Positions 43,097 to 50,367 of a stretch of DNA of 58,176 nucleotides are shown here, piece by piece. The translations under genes were made by a program, and so were the position numbers. Source of the DNA: Chloroflexota bacterium (GTDB lineage Bacteria > Chloroflexota > Anaerolineae > DTLA01); assembly GCA_014874485.1 (NCBI GenBank), contig JADBJK010000076.1:1-58176 (forward strand), read 5' to 3'. The notes below the pieces were generated by a model. The model was not told the origin of the DNA, did no database searches, and saw only the letters and a program-made list of their open reading frames with translations. Within the stretch, counting starts at the first letter, position 1; each line of letters begins with the position of its first letter.

Positions 43097-44128
43097 CTAT
43101 TCCAGCCTCCGCGCCGCCGCGATGTTGGCCCGTAGGAACGGATCCTCGGCTCGCAGGTCGCCGTAGCAGGCATGCGCCGCGGCCTTGCACCCGCCCTGGC
43201 ACACGGCGCGCATGCGGCACCCCTCGCAGAACGGCGGGGTCGCCGCCGCGAAATCGGCCATCGCCTCCCCCGCGATGATGTCCGCGAACGGGCGTTCCCA
43301 CACGTTGCCCAGCACCGTCGCGCTGTGGTTGCACGGGCGGACGTTGCCGAGTGCGTCCAGCGTGTAGTAGGCGCGGTCGGTGCCAGCGGCGCAGAAGCCG
43401 AAGTTCAGGTGCGGATACGCGCTCATGTCCACGAGGCACGGCTGGATGGGGATGGAGACCGACACCGCCAGACCCAGTTCGGCGGCGGTCGCGTCGGCCA
43501 CGGCGAGGGCATCGCGCACCTGCCCCAGCGTGGGCAGGAGGTCCAGATGGGCCGCGCCTCGCCCGCCAGGGTTGAAGCGGTTGAACTGCACGCCGCGCGC
43601 GCCAAAAGCGAACGCCAGCCGCATCGTATCGCGCAGGTCGCCGATGTTCAGCCGCGTGGCGACGAAGGCGACGGCTGCGGTGCCGTGGTGCGCGCGGATG
43701 TGGGCGAGGGCGGCCAGCGCGGCGTCAAACGCGCCCGCGACCCCGCACAGGGCGTCGTGGACTTCGCGACGGTGGCTCAGCAGGGGCACGGCGAACAGGC
43801 TCACGCCGCACTCCACCAGTTCGGCGGCGCGGGCGTCGGTCAGGCGGTGGCCGTTGGTGATGAGGTTGACCCGCACGCCCCGCCGCGCGAGAAAGCCCAC
43901 CGTCTCGGCCAGGTCATCGCACAAGAGCGGCTCGCCGCCCGTGAGGGTTACGTGGTCGCAGTCCACCTGGGCCAGCACGTGGGCCAGCAGCCCCAGGACA
44001 TCGGCGCGGGGGCGTGCAGGAGCGGGCCGCGCGTCGGGGTGCCGCCAGGGGTTATAGCAGTACACGCAAGCGTGATCGCAGTCCTGGGTCATCTCCAGGA
44101 TGAGGGTCTGAAGCCGAGGCCTGTCCAT
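43097..44128 (-). CDS. Radical SAM protein with SPASM domain
   Basis: A 343-residue enzyme. The 4Fe-4S motif is CDHACVYC (Cys17, 21, 24), followed by TLTGGEPLLCDDLAETVGFL and NLITNGHRLTD. The C-terminus carries a SPASM cysteine set: FGFCAAGTDRAYYTLDALGN, RPCNHS, then FCEGCRMRAVCQGGCKAA, binding auxiliary clusters as in PqqE, anSME and peptide-modifying maturases. The stop of the Tat lipoprotein gene is 5 bp upstream of its ATG, so that lipoprotein could be its substrate or partner; no small precursor peptide is evident. It could also be a heme-d1/AhbD-type enzyme. Confidence 0.85.
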   Translation of the reverse strand: MDRPRLQTLILEMTQDCDHACVYCYNPWRHPDARPAPARPRADVLGLLAHVLAQVDCDHVTLTGGEPLLCDDLAETVGFLARRGVRVNLITNGHRLTDARAAELVECGVSLFAVPLLSHRREVHDALCGVAGAFDAALAALAHIRAHHGTAAVAFVATRLNIGDLRDTMRLAFAFGARGVQFNRFNPGGRGAAHLDLLPTLGQVRDALAVADATAAELGLAVSVSIPIQPCLVDMSAYPHLNFGFCAAGTDRAYYTLDALGNVRPCNHSATVLGNVWERPFADIIAGEAMADFAAATPPFCEGCRMRAVCQGGCKAAAHACYGDLRAEDPFLRANIAAARRLE

Positions 44129-44133
44129 CCGCG

Positions 44134-44778
44134 CTACTTCTTGCCCAGCAGGATGTCCACCAGCAGCGCCGCCGCGCCGACCACCTCGGGCGACACGGTG
44201 AGTTGCAGTTCCTCCAGCGACGGGTACGAGCCGCCCTCGCCCACGGTCTGGCGCAATGCCTCAATGAGGGCCTTCTCGTCCTCGTCGCTTAGCAGGAGCA
44301 CGGCCATGTCGCGCTGGATGGACGCCTGGGCCTGGGCGACGGTGGCGGGGTCAATGGCGCTGCGGGCTGCCATCTCGGCCAGGATGTCGGCCTGCTGGGC
44401 CAGGTCGCTGGCGCCCATGACGCGGTACTGCGGGTACGGCGCGGGCACGTAGCAGGTCATGGGGGCATTGGCACGCCAGACGTGCCTGGCCGCGGCCTGG
44501 AACGCCACATGGATGTCGTCGGCCTGGGCAGCGCTGACCTGCCCCGACTGCACGAGGCTGTCCAGCGCGGCCAGGTGGTCGGCGATGAGGCGGTCCAGGG
44601 TCTTCTGGCCCCGCTCAAAATCTTTGGCGTCCTGGGCCAGTTGGTCAAGACCGTACCAGGCGTCGCGCACGCGGTCCCAGTCGTCTTTCTTCTGGGCGGG
44701 GGGCTTGCACCCCGACAGGATAACCGACGCCAGGGCAATGCCCAGCCCCTCCAGGAATTCGCGCCGACTGCACTTCAC
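44134..44778 (-). CDS. Tat-exported lipoprotein of unknown function
   Basis: A 214-residue protein starting MKCSRREFLEGLG, with a twin-arginine motif (SRREFL), and a lipobox ILSGC (Cys24), so it is exported folded and lipid-anchored. The mature part is helical with no family recognised (DDWDRVRDAWYGLDQLAQDA, later ADDIHVAFQAAARHVWRANA). Tat export suggests a cofactor or early folding. The start is a GTG with AAGGAGGAG upstream. It forms a two-gene operon with the radical SAM/SPASM gene. Confidence 0.75.
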   Translation of the reverse strand: MKCSRREFLEGLGIALASVILSGCKPPAQKKDDWDRVRDAWYGLDQLAQDAKDFERGQKTLDRLIADHLAALDSLVQSGQVSAAQADDIHVAFQAAARHVWRANAPMTCYVPAPYPQYRVMGASDLAQQADILAEMAARSAIDPATVAQAQASIQRDMAVLLLSDEDEKALIEALRQTVGEGGSYPSLEELQLTVSPEVVGAAALLVDILLGKK

Positions 44779-44824
44779 TCCGTCTCCTCCTTGTGGGCCT
44801 GACCCCGTGCAGGGATTCGGAATC

Positions 44825-44854
44825 ATGATACCAGCAACCGTTCGGGCTGTCCAA
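44825..44854 (-). promoter_or_regulatory. Promoter of the Tat lipoprotein/radical SAM operon
   Basis: On the minus strand TTGGAC (44854-44849), an 18-bp spacer and TATCAT (44830-44825) preceded by TGG. Confidence 0.65.
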
Positions 44855-44880
44855 ACCATAGACGCCAACCCGCGCGGACG

Positions 44881-45078
44881 GGTTCCACCTACAAGGTCAA
44901 CCTGGGCTACTGGTACGGGCTGGTGCGCATCTTCCGTCGCTTGCTGCCGGTGGCGATGGAGAACGAGGGGTACCGACTCCACGCTCGTGCGGCGAGCCCC
45001 ACGGACACGTTGCGGGCTGTGCATTTGCGTGCCGCCCTGCCCTATGGTACTATGCAGCCACCGGCATTGGTTACGTAG
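44881..45078 (+). other. Possible gene remnant in the intergenic region
   Basis: A 66-codon open stretch without a start reads STYKVNLGYWYGLVRIFRRL and LPVAMENEGYRLHA, which looks protein-like for about 40 residues and then loses character over the promoter at 45025. It may be the decayed end of a deleted gene. I do not recognise it, and chance is not excluded. Confidence 0.25.
45025..45053 (+). promoter_or_regulatory. Promoter of the DUF4389 gene
   Basis: TTGCGT (45025-45030), a 17-bp spacer and TACTAT (45048-45053) preceded by TGG, 51 bp before the ATG. Confidence 0.6.
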
Positions 45079-45104
45079 GCATTCGCACACAAGAGGAGGC
45101 TACA

Positions 45105-45764
45105 ATGGCTGAACAGACTCAGTATGCGGCTCGTTTAGATGTTGACTATCCGGAGAGGCTGAATAGGGTCACGACCTTCTTCCGGCTCCTCTGGATCATT
45201 CCCATCGCTACCATCCTGGGCTTGGTGTCGGGCGCTGGCGCCACCGTTAACTACACAGTCGTTGTGAATCAGGCCGGCGAGGTTCTGAGCAGGACTCGCG
45301 AAGTCTCTGGCGGGCTGGCGAGTAGCCTCTTCATGGCTACTGCGCTGATGATTGTCTTTCGGCAGCGGTATCCGCGCTGGTGGTTTGATTTTTCCCGCGA
45401 ATTGGCCCGCTTCTCGTACAGAGTCTGCGCGTACTTTCTCTTGCTCACCGACCAGTACCCGTCCACCGAGGATGAGCAGGCCGTCCACCTGGAACTAGAT
45501 TACCCCGACGTCAAGCGCGACCTGAACAGGTGGATGCCGCTGGTCAAGTGGTTCTTGGTGATACCGCACTACATTGTGCTCGCCTTCCTCAGCATTGGTA
45601 TCCTTGTCGCGGCGGCAATAGCCTGGTTCGCGATCCTGATCACCGGCCGGTACCCGAGGGGGCTGTTTGACTACATCGTCGGGGTGGGCCGTTGGGGCCT
45701 GCGCGTCGATGCCTATGCGTTCCTGCTGCTGACCGACCGCTATCCGCCGTTCAGTTTGCATTAG
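45105..45764 (+). CDS. DUF4389 membrane protein
   Basis: A 219-residue protein with a duplicated pattern. RLDVDYPERLNRVTTFFRLL and, later, HLELDYPDVKRDLNRWMPLV each precede hydrophobic helices (WIIPIATILGLVSG; WFLVIPHYIVLAFLSIGILV) and each half ends in LLLTD(Q/R)YP. This tandem arrangement is characteristic of DUF4389. Function is unknown. ATG 45105 follows AGAGGAGGCTACA. The gene is less GC-rich than its neighbours. Confidence 0.85.
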   Translation: MAEQTQYAARLDVDYPERLNRVTTFFRLLWIIPIATILGLVSGAGATVNYTVVVNQAGEVLSRTREVSGGLASSLFMATALMIVFRQRYPRWWFDFSRELARFSYRVCAYFLLLTDQYPSTEDEQAVHLELDYPDVKRDLNRWMPLVKWFLVIPHYIVLAFLSIGILVAAAIAWFAILITGRYPRGLFDYIVGVGRWGLRVDAYAFLLLTDRYPPFSLH

Positions 45765-45806
45765 CATCGGCGGGAGGCCATCGCCGGTGGCACTGGGTCT
45801 GGGTGC

Positions 45807-45839
45807 GGGCGGCCGTACGCCATTGGGGGCTGGCCGCCC
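45807..45839. terminator. GC-rich hairpin between DUF4389 and tupA
   Basis: GGGCGGCC (45807-45814) pairs with GGCCGCCC (45832-45839); a 17-base loop and no T run. It lies between convergent genes. The stretch 45900-45956 also has a decayed GCCGCG...CGGCGGTGAGAAC half resembling the CCGCAGAG element. Confidence 0.4.
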
Positions 45840-45956
45840 CTGGCCCATGCCGCGCCGGTTCGCGTACGCGGTTCCTGGGTCCGGAGCGAATGCGCTCCGC
45901 CTAACCCCGGGATTGTCTTTGCGCTCGCCGCGTCTCGGCGGTGAGAACCTGCGCGC

Positions 45957-46808
45957 CTACCGCGCCTTCCACGCCGCCGAGTCGGGATAGAACAGCGGCT
46001 GCCCGCCGACGGTGAATTGGAGAATCCGCTGCTGGGTCTCTACCGACGTAAGCCACTCTATGAACTTCATCGCCAGGTCATACCGCACGTTGGGGTGCTT
46101 CGCGGGGTTCACGGCCACGACGCCGTAGGGGTTGCGCAGCGCCGGGTCGGGGTTCTGGTCCAGCGTGTCGCCGCCGAGCAGAATCGCCAGGCTCAGTTTG
46201 TCGCGCATAGAGAGATACGTGCCCCGGTCGGCGAGCGTGTACGCGCCCTTCTCGCTGGCGAACAGCAGTGTGTCGCCCATCCCCTGGCCCAGCGAGAAGT
46301 ACCAGCCGCTGCGGGGATCGGGCACGATGCCCGCCGCCTGCCAGATGGCCTTCTCCTTCGTCTCCGTGCCCGAGCCGTCGCCGCGGGACGCGAAGGGGGC
46401 CTTGGCCTGGGCGATGCGGGCGAAGGCCTCGGCGGCGGTGGCGCTGCCCCTCACGCCCGCCGGGTCCGACACCGGCCCGACGAGGATGAAGTCGTTGTAC
46501 ATCACATGCTGGCGATTCACGCCGTCGCCGCTGGCCACGAACGCCGCCTCTTTGTCCGGGTCGTGGACGAGCACCACGTCGGCGTCGCCCTTTGCTCCGA
46601 TGGCCAGCGCCTGGCCCGTGCCCACGGCGATAATCTGCACATCGCAGTTGTACTTCGCCTCAAAGTCGGGCAGCAGGAAATCCAGCAGGCCCGAATCGGC
46701 GGTGCTGGTAGTGGTGGCGAGGATAAGTTTCTGCGGCGCGGAAGTCGGCGCAGCGCAACCCGCCAGCGACAGCACGACGGCGAGGACAAGCGCGAGCCTG
46801 CGGGTCAT
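45957..46808 (-). CDS. tupA: Tungstate/molybdate ABC importer, substrate-binding lipoprotein
   Basis: A 283-residue binding protein. The signal MTRRLALVLAVVLSLAGC ends in a lipobox (Cys18). LILATTTSTADSGLLDFLLP is the TupA oxyanion-binding N-terminus, GDADVVLVHDPDKEAAFVAS and ASRGDGSGTETKEKAIWQAA the other family blocks. TupA selects tungstate over molybdate. ATG 46808 is preferred because GGGGAG lies 7 bp upstream; an ATG at 46823, overlapping the ATPase stop, would add five residues. Last gene of the tupBCA operon. Confidence 0.9.
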   Translation of the reverse strand: MTRRLALVLAVVLSLAGCAAPTSAPQKLILATTTSTADSGLLDFLLPDFEAKYNCDVQIIAVGTGQALAIGAKGDADVVLVHDPDKEAAFVASGDGVNRQHVMYNDFILVGPVSDPAGVRGSATAAEAFARIAQAKAPFASRGDGSGTETKEKAIWQAAGIVPDPRSGWYFSLGQGMGDTLLFASEKGAYTLADRGTYLSMRDKLSLAILLGGDTLDQNPDPALRNPYGVVAVNPAKHPNVRYDLAMKFIEWLTSVETQQRILQFTVGGQPLFYPDSAAWKAR

Positions 46809-46822
46809 GCGGCGGCTCCCCA

Positions 46823-47554
46823 TCAGTACACCATCTCCCCACGGACGAAGGCCCGCGTGCGGGGGTCTTTGGGCGACTCAAAGAACGCCTCGGCGTCGGC
46901 GGCCTCCACGCATTCGCCGTCCAGCAGGAACATGACGCGGTCGGCCAGGCGGCGGGCCTGGAACACGTTGTGCGTAACCAGCACGATGGTGGTGTGATTG
47001 TGGTGGCGCAGACCCTTCAGGGCTTCCTCTATCACCGACACGTTGTAGGGGTCCAGGTTGGCCGTCGGCTCGTCCAGCAGGAGCACCTCGGGTTCCAGCA
47101 CCAGGGCGCGGGCCAGGGCCACGCGCTGGAGTTCGCCGCCCGACAGCGTGTGGGCCGCCGCGTGGGCCATGTGGGCCAGCCCCACCATCTCCAGCGCCTG
47201 CTCCACGCGCGGGCGCACGTTGTCGGCCCCGCGGGCGCGCAGGCCGTAGGCCACATTGCGAAACACGCTGTCGCTCAGCAAGAGCGGCCGCTGGAAGACC
47301 ATGGTAACGCGGCGGCGCACGTCCAGCGGCGGCGGCCATCGCACCGGCTCGCTGCTCCCGCCGAAGTAGAGCACGCCCTCGGTGGGCGGCTCCAGCAGGG
47401 CCAGGACGCGCAGCAGGGTGCTCTTGCCCGCGCCGCTGGGGCCGACGATGCCCAGCAGGTCGCCGGCGCGGACGGTGAGTTCGTCCACGCGGAGCACGGT
47501 GCGCCGCCCGTAGGTTACGCGCAGGTTCTCGCCCATGTACACCCAGTCGCTCAT
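46823..47554 (-). CDS. tupC: Tungstate/molybdate ABC importer ATPase
   Basis: A 243-residue ATPase with Walker A GPSGAGKST (about 38-46), Q loop in VFQRPLLLSDS, signature LSGGELQR, Walker B VLLLDEPTANLD and switch histidine LVTHNVFQARRLAD. No C-terminal TOBE or Mop domain, as usual for TupC. Overlaps the permease stop by 4 bp (ATGA), placing it second in the operon. Confidence 0.9.
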   Translation of the reverse strand: MSDWVYMGENLRVTYGRRTVLRVDELTVRAGDLLGIVGPSGAGKSTLLRVLALLEPPTEGVLYFGGSSEPVRWPPPLDVRRRVTMVFQRPLLLSDSVFRNVAYGLRARGADNVRPRVEQALEMVGLAHMAHAAAHTLSGGELQRVALARALVLEPEVLLLDEPTANLDPYNVSVIEEALKGLRHHNHTTIVLVTHNVFQARRLADRVMFLLDGECVEAADAEAFFESPKDPRTRAFVRGEMVY

Positions 47555-48258
47555 GCCGTCTTCCCCTGCAGTCGGAGCATCAGGATGTTGCTGAGGAACG
47601 ACAGCAAGAGCAGGATGAGCGCCAGCGCGATGGCAAGGCTGAAGTTGCCGCGGCGGGTTTCCAGCACGATGGCGGTGGTGAGGACGCGCGTGGAGCCCTC
47701 AATGTTGCCGCCCACGAGCATGACCGCGCCGACCTCGGAGATGATGCTCCCGAATCCGGCGATGACCGAGACGATGACGCCGAAGCGGGCCTCGCGCAGG
47801 ACCGCCAGGGTCGCCTGCCACTCCGTCGCGCCCAGCGAGATCAACTGCTGGCGCAGGCTGGGGTCCACGCCCTTGACCGCCGCCATGGTGAACCCTGCCA
47901 CCAGCGGGAACGAGATGATGACCTGCGCCACCACCATCGCGCCAACGGTGAACAGGCGCGGAACCCAGGCTACGTTCAGGCTCCCCAGCGGGCCACTCTG
48001 GGACAGCAGGAGGTACACGAACAGACCCACGACGACGGGCGGGAACCCCATGCCGGTGTACAGCAGGGCGACCACAAGCCTGCGGCCCACGAAGCGCGAG
48101 AACCCCAGCCACGCACCCAGCGGGATGCCGATGGCGGCGCTGAACAGGAGGGCCGTCCCGGAGACCCGCAGCGACACGCCTACGATGTGCATCACCTCGG
48201 GGTCCAGGTGCCACAGAAGCAGCGCGGCTTGTTTGAGTCCCTCCCAAATCTCGTTGAT
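47551..48258 (-). CDS. tupB: Tungstate/molybdate ABC importer permease, apparent AUC start codon
   Basis: A 235-residue membrane protein with five to six helices; the EAA-type loop is SLGATEWQATLAVLREARFG. Reading from INEIWEGLKQAALLLW matches the usual TupB N-terminus. There is no ATG, GTG or TTG there: an ideal AGGAGG (48270-48265) is followed after 6 nt by ATC (48258-48256). Initiation at AUC, rare but known, is the simplest reading; otherwise a G-to-C change destroyed an ATG. A longer upstream frame would run through the riboswitch terminator and is rejected. The first gene under the Moco-type riboswitch. Confidence 0.82.
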   Translation of the reverse strand: MNEIWEGLKQAALLLWHLDPEVMHIVGVSLRVSGTALLFSAAIGIPLGAWLGFSRFVGRRLVVALLYTGMGFPPVVVGLFVYLLLSQSGPLGSLNVAWVPRLFTVGAMVVAQVIISFPLVAGFTMAAVKGVDPSLRQQLISLGATEWQATLAVLREARFGVIVSVIAGFGSIISEVGAVMLVGGNIEGSTRVLTTAIVLETRRGNFSLAIALALILLLLSFLSNILMLRLQGKTA

Positions 48259-48282
48259 GGCGCACCTCCTGCGCTTGGATTC

Positions 48283-48340
48283 GCCGCAGAGCACACGCAG
48301 GGCTTCTATCCGTTTGGTCTCTCCTCCGTGCCTCTGCGGC
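48283..48340. repeat. CCGCAGAG inverted-repeat element in the tup leader
   Basis: Bounded by perfect 9-bp inverted repeats GCCGCAGAG (48283-48291) and CTCTGCGGC (48332-48340). It sits between the riboswitch terminator and the tupB ribosome binding site, exactly as the related element does in the metK leader. Confidence 0.65.
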
Positions 48341-48351
48341 AAACCCCCAAG

Positions 48352-48386
48352 CAAAACGAATCGGCTGCCCGGAAGGGAGCAGCCGA
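48352..48386 (-). terminator. Intrinsic terminator of the Moco-type riboswitch
   Basis: On the minus strand TCGGCTGC (48386-48379) and GCAGCCGA (48368-48361) form a perfect 8-bp stem with a 10-base loop, followed by TTCGTTTT. It explains how the riboswitch would control tupBCA. Confidence 0.8.
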
Positions 48387-48403
48387 CATACGCACTGTGC
48401 TGC

Positions 48404-48529
48404 GGTTCTCCTTTCCGAGCACGGGGGGCGCGGGCGTTTCCACCCGCACCGTTGGCCCGGGAACATGCCCCGGGCGCTGCGGCTGCGCGCCATAGGCCGG
48501 TGCCCGTAGGCGGCGCAGCTCGGAGAGCC
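48404..48529 (-). ncRNA. Moco/Tuco-type riboswitch upstream of the tup operon
   Basis: A compact structured leader about 16 nt after the promoter. P1 forms between GGCTCTCCGAGC (48529-48518) and GCTCGGAAAGGAGAACC (48420-48404) with an AAA bulge. Inside are a GAAA tetraloop hairpin GGGTGGAAACGCCC (48445-48432) and receptor-like CCTACGG (48510-48504) and CCTATGG (48496-48490). This layout, and a Mo/W transporter downstream, fit the Moco RNA motif that senses molybdenum or tungsten cofactor. The motif match is from memory; a covariance search would decide. Confidence 0.75.
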
Positions 48530-48551
48530 TGCCGATATTCGGTTCGCACCC

Positions 48552-48580
48552 AGTATATGCAGGGGCGGGGCATTTGGCAA
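48552..48580 (-). promoter_or_regulatory. Promoter of the tupBCA operon
   Basis: On the minus strand TTGCCA (48580-48575), a 17-bp spacer and TATACT (48557-48552). Transcription should begin near 48545. Confidence 0.8.
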
Positions 48581-48678
48581 GTTCGCGTTTTCACGGATTG
48601 CATCTCAATCCTGCGGCGAGAATGCCCGGACATCGTTGGGTTGCCGAGCGGAATTCACCTCACCAAACCCCTCCCACA

Positions 48679-48720
48679 CCCTCCCCTTTCCTCTCCGCGA
48701 GCGGAGAGGAAAGGGGAGGG
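48679..48720. repeat. Perfect 20-bp inverted repeat
   Basis: CCCTCCCCTTTCCTCTCCGC (48679-48698) and its exact complement (48701-48720) are separated by two bases; flanks continue as CACC / GGGGTGGGG. A degenerate copy of the GCGACGC palindrome follows at 48778-48804 and a decayed CCGCAGAG-type element at about 48966-49005. The region 48601-49086 holds only these repeats and the promoter at 48884. Confidence 0.8.
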
Positions 48721-48883
48721 CCGGGGTGGGGATAGGTGAGGTCAAGTTGGAGACCGCGCGAAGCGGAGTTTTACCTTGCAACGCACCTGCGAGGTGTGTC
48801 GCAACCGAACGCCGGTGGAAGTCAGGAGCGCATGCGCGTCGTTCGCCACAAAAGGATAGAACCGAGGCGAATGCGCTCACGAC

Positions 48884-48913
48884 TTGACGGCGCGCACGCA
48901 CGTTCGCTACAAT
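48884..48913 (+). promoter_or_regulatory. Promoter of the aminotransferase operon
   Basis: TTGACG (48884-48889), an 18-bp spacer and TACAAT (48908-48913); the leader is about 165 nt. Confidence 0.6.
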
Positions 48914-49086
48914 TCCCGTGCCTGCCGACGGCACCTCGGCGGGCGAGCATGAGCGCCAAAATCATGCGGTTCACCGCGGCGCACGCCGAGACCGCAGAGA
49001 ACCCTCGTTTGCCCCTTTGCGGCCCCCGTGCGGCTGGCGGTCAGAGGCATCCGTGGCTACCGTTTTTCAGCAAAGGAGGCAATGCC

Positions 49087-50367
49087 ATGAACGAGAGTCC
49101 TGGTCTGATCGGAGCGCGGAGCAAGGCGCAGGTGCTGGACCTCTTCGCGCGGCACGTGTCCTCAGGCAAGGTGCGGTTCTTCCAAGAGGCGGGCATTGAC
49201 TTCGCTCCGGGCAAGCGCGAAGGGCCGTACCTGTGGGACCTGGCGGGGGAGAAACGCCTGATTGACTGCCACTGCAACGGCGGCGTGTTCAATCTGGGCC
49301 ACCGCAACCCCGACATTATTGCGGCGCTGGAGCGAAGCCTGCGTGAACTGGACATCGGCAACCACCACCTCATCAGCGAGCAGCGGGCGGCGCTGGCCGA
49401 GCGGCTGGCACAACTGGCCCCCGGCAACCTGCCGTACACGGTCTTCGCGGTGGGCGGCGGCGAGGCGGTGGACCTGGCCATCAAGGTGGCGCGCGGCTAC
49501 ACCCGCCGGCCCAACATCATCTCGGCCAAGGGCGGGTATCACGGCCACACGGGCCTGGCGCTGGCGGCCGGCGACGAGAAGTACCGCGCCCCCTTCGGCC
49601 CTATGCCGCCTGGATTCTTCCAGGTCCCCTTCAACGACATCGCCGCGCTGGAGCAGGCGGTGAACGATGAGACGGCAGCCGTAATCTTTGAGACCGTCCC
49701 CGCGACCTACGGCATGCCCATCGCAGACCCCGACTACTTCGCCCAGGTCCGCGCGCTGTGCGACCGCGCCGGGGCGCTGCTCATCGTGGACGAAATACAG
49801 ACCGGGCTGGGCCGCACGGGCAAACTCTGGGGCATACAGCACTTCGGCGTGGAGCCCGACATCATGGTCATCGGCAAGGGGCTGTCGGGCGGCATCTATC
49901 CCATGGCGGCCACCTGCTTCCGTGAGGAGTTGGAGACCGTCTTCCACAAGGACCCCTTCATCCACATCTCCACGTTCGGCGGGGCCGAGGTGGGGTGCCC
50001 CGTGGCCCTGAAGGTGCTGGAGATCAGTTCGGACCCCGCCTTCCTGCGCCACGTGGAGGAGATGGCCAGCCTGTTCGCCGAGGGCTTCGCTCGGCTGAAG
50101 GAGAAGCACCCCGACGTCCTGGTGCGGCTGCGGCAGTTGGGCATGATGATGGGGATTGAGATGGTGAACCCCTACTGCGGGCCGCTGTTCTCCAAGGCCG
50201 CCTACGACGCGGGGCTGCTGTCGGTGTATGCGTACAACGACACGCGTGTGGCCCAGTTCCTGCCGCCGCTCACCATAGACCGCCCGCTGGCCGAGGAGAT
50301 TCTCCAGCGCGTGGACGCGGCCCTGTCGGGCGTGGAGGCGTTCCTGCGGGGAGGTGCCCATGATTGA
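49087..50367 (+). CDS. Class III PLP-dependent aminotransferase
   Basis: A 426-residue enzyme of the acetylornithine/GABA/ornithine aminotransferase group. AKGGYHGHTGLALAAGD is the cofactor-ring segment, LLIVDEIQTGLGRTGKLWG has the PLP-pyridine aspartate, and MVIGKGLSGGIYPMAA contains the Schiff-base lysine. The family moves an omega-amino group to 2-oxoglutarate or pyruvate; the substrate cannot be chosen by eye. ATG 49087 follows AAAGGAGGCAATGCC. Its last 8 bp overlap the next gene, which suggests a shared pathway. Confidence 0.9.
   Translation: MNESPGLIGARSKAQVLDLFARHVSSGKVRFFQEAGIDFAPGKREGPYLWDLAGEKRLIDCHCNGGVFNLGHRNPDIIAALERSLRELDIGNHHLISEQRAALAERLAQLAPGNLPYTVFAVGGGEAVDLAIKVARGYTRRPNIISAKGGYHGHTGLALAAGDEKYRAPFGPMPPGFFQVPFNDIAALEQAVNDETAAVIFETVPATYGMPIADPDYFAQVRALCDRAGALLIVDEIQTGLGRTGKLWGIQHFGVEPDIMVIGKGLSGGIYPMAATCFREELETVFHKDPFIHISTFGGAEVGCPVALKVLEISSDPAFLRHVEEMASLFAEGFARLKEKHPDVLVRLRQLGMMMGIEMVNPYCGPLFSKAAYDAGLLSVYAYNDTRVAQFLPPLTIDRPLAEEILQRVDAALSGVEAFLRGGAHD

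Noticed and set aside
44459-45112. A 217-codon plus-strand open frame over the Tat lipoprotein gene
   Set aside because: Antisense to a gene with Tat motif, lipobox, ribosome binding site and promoter; the frame has no motifs.
48259-48633. An N-terminal extension of TupB by 125 residues to an ATG at 48633
   Set aside because: It would be translated through the riboswitch, its terminator and a repeat element, starts upstream of the promoter, and has no family similarity.
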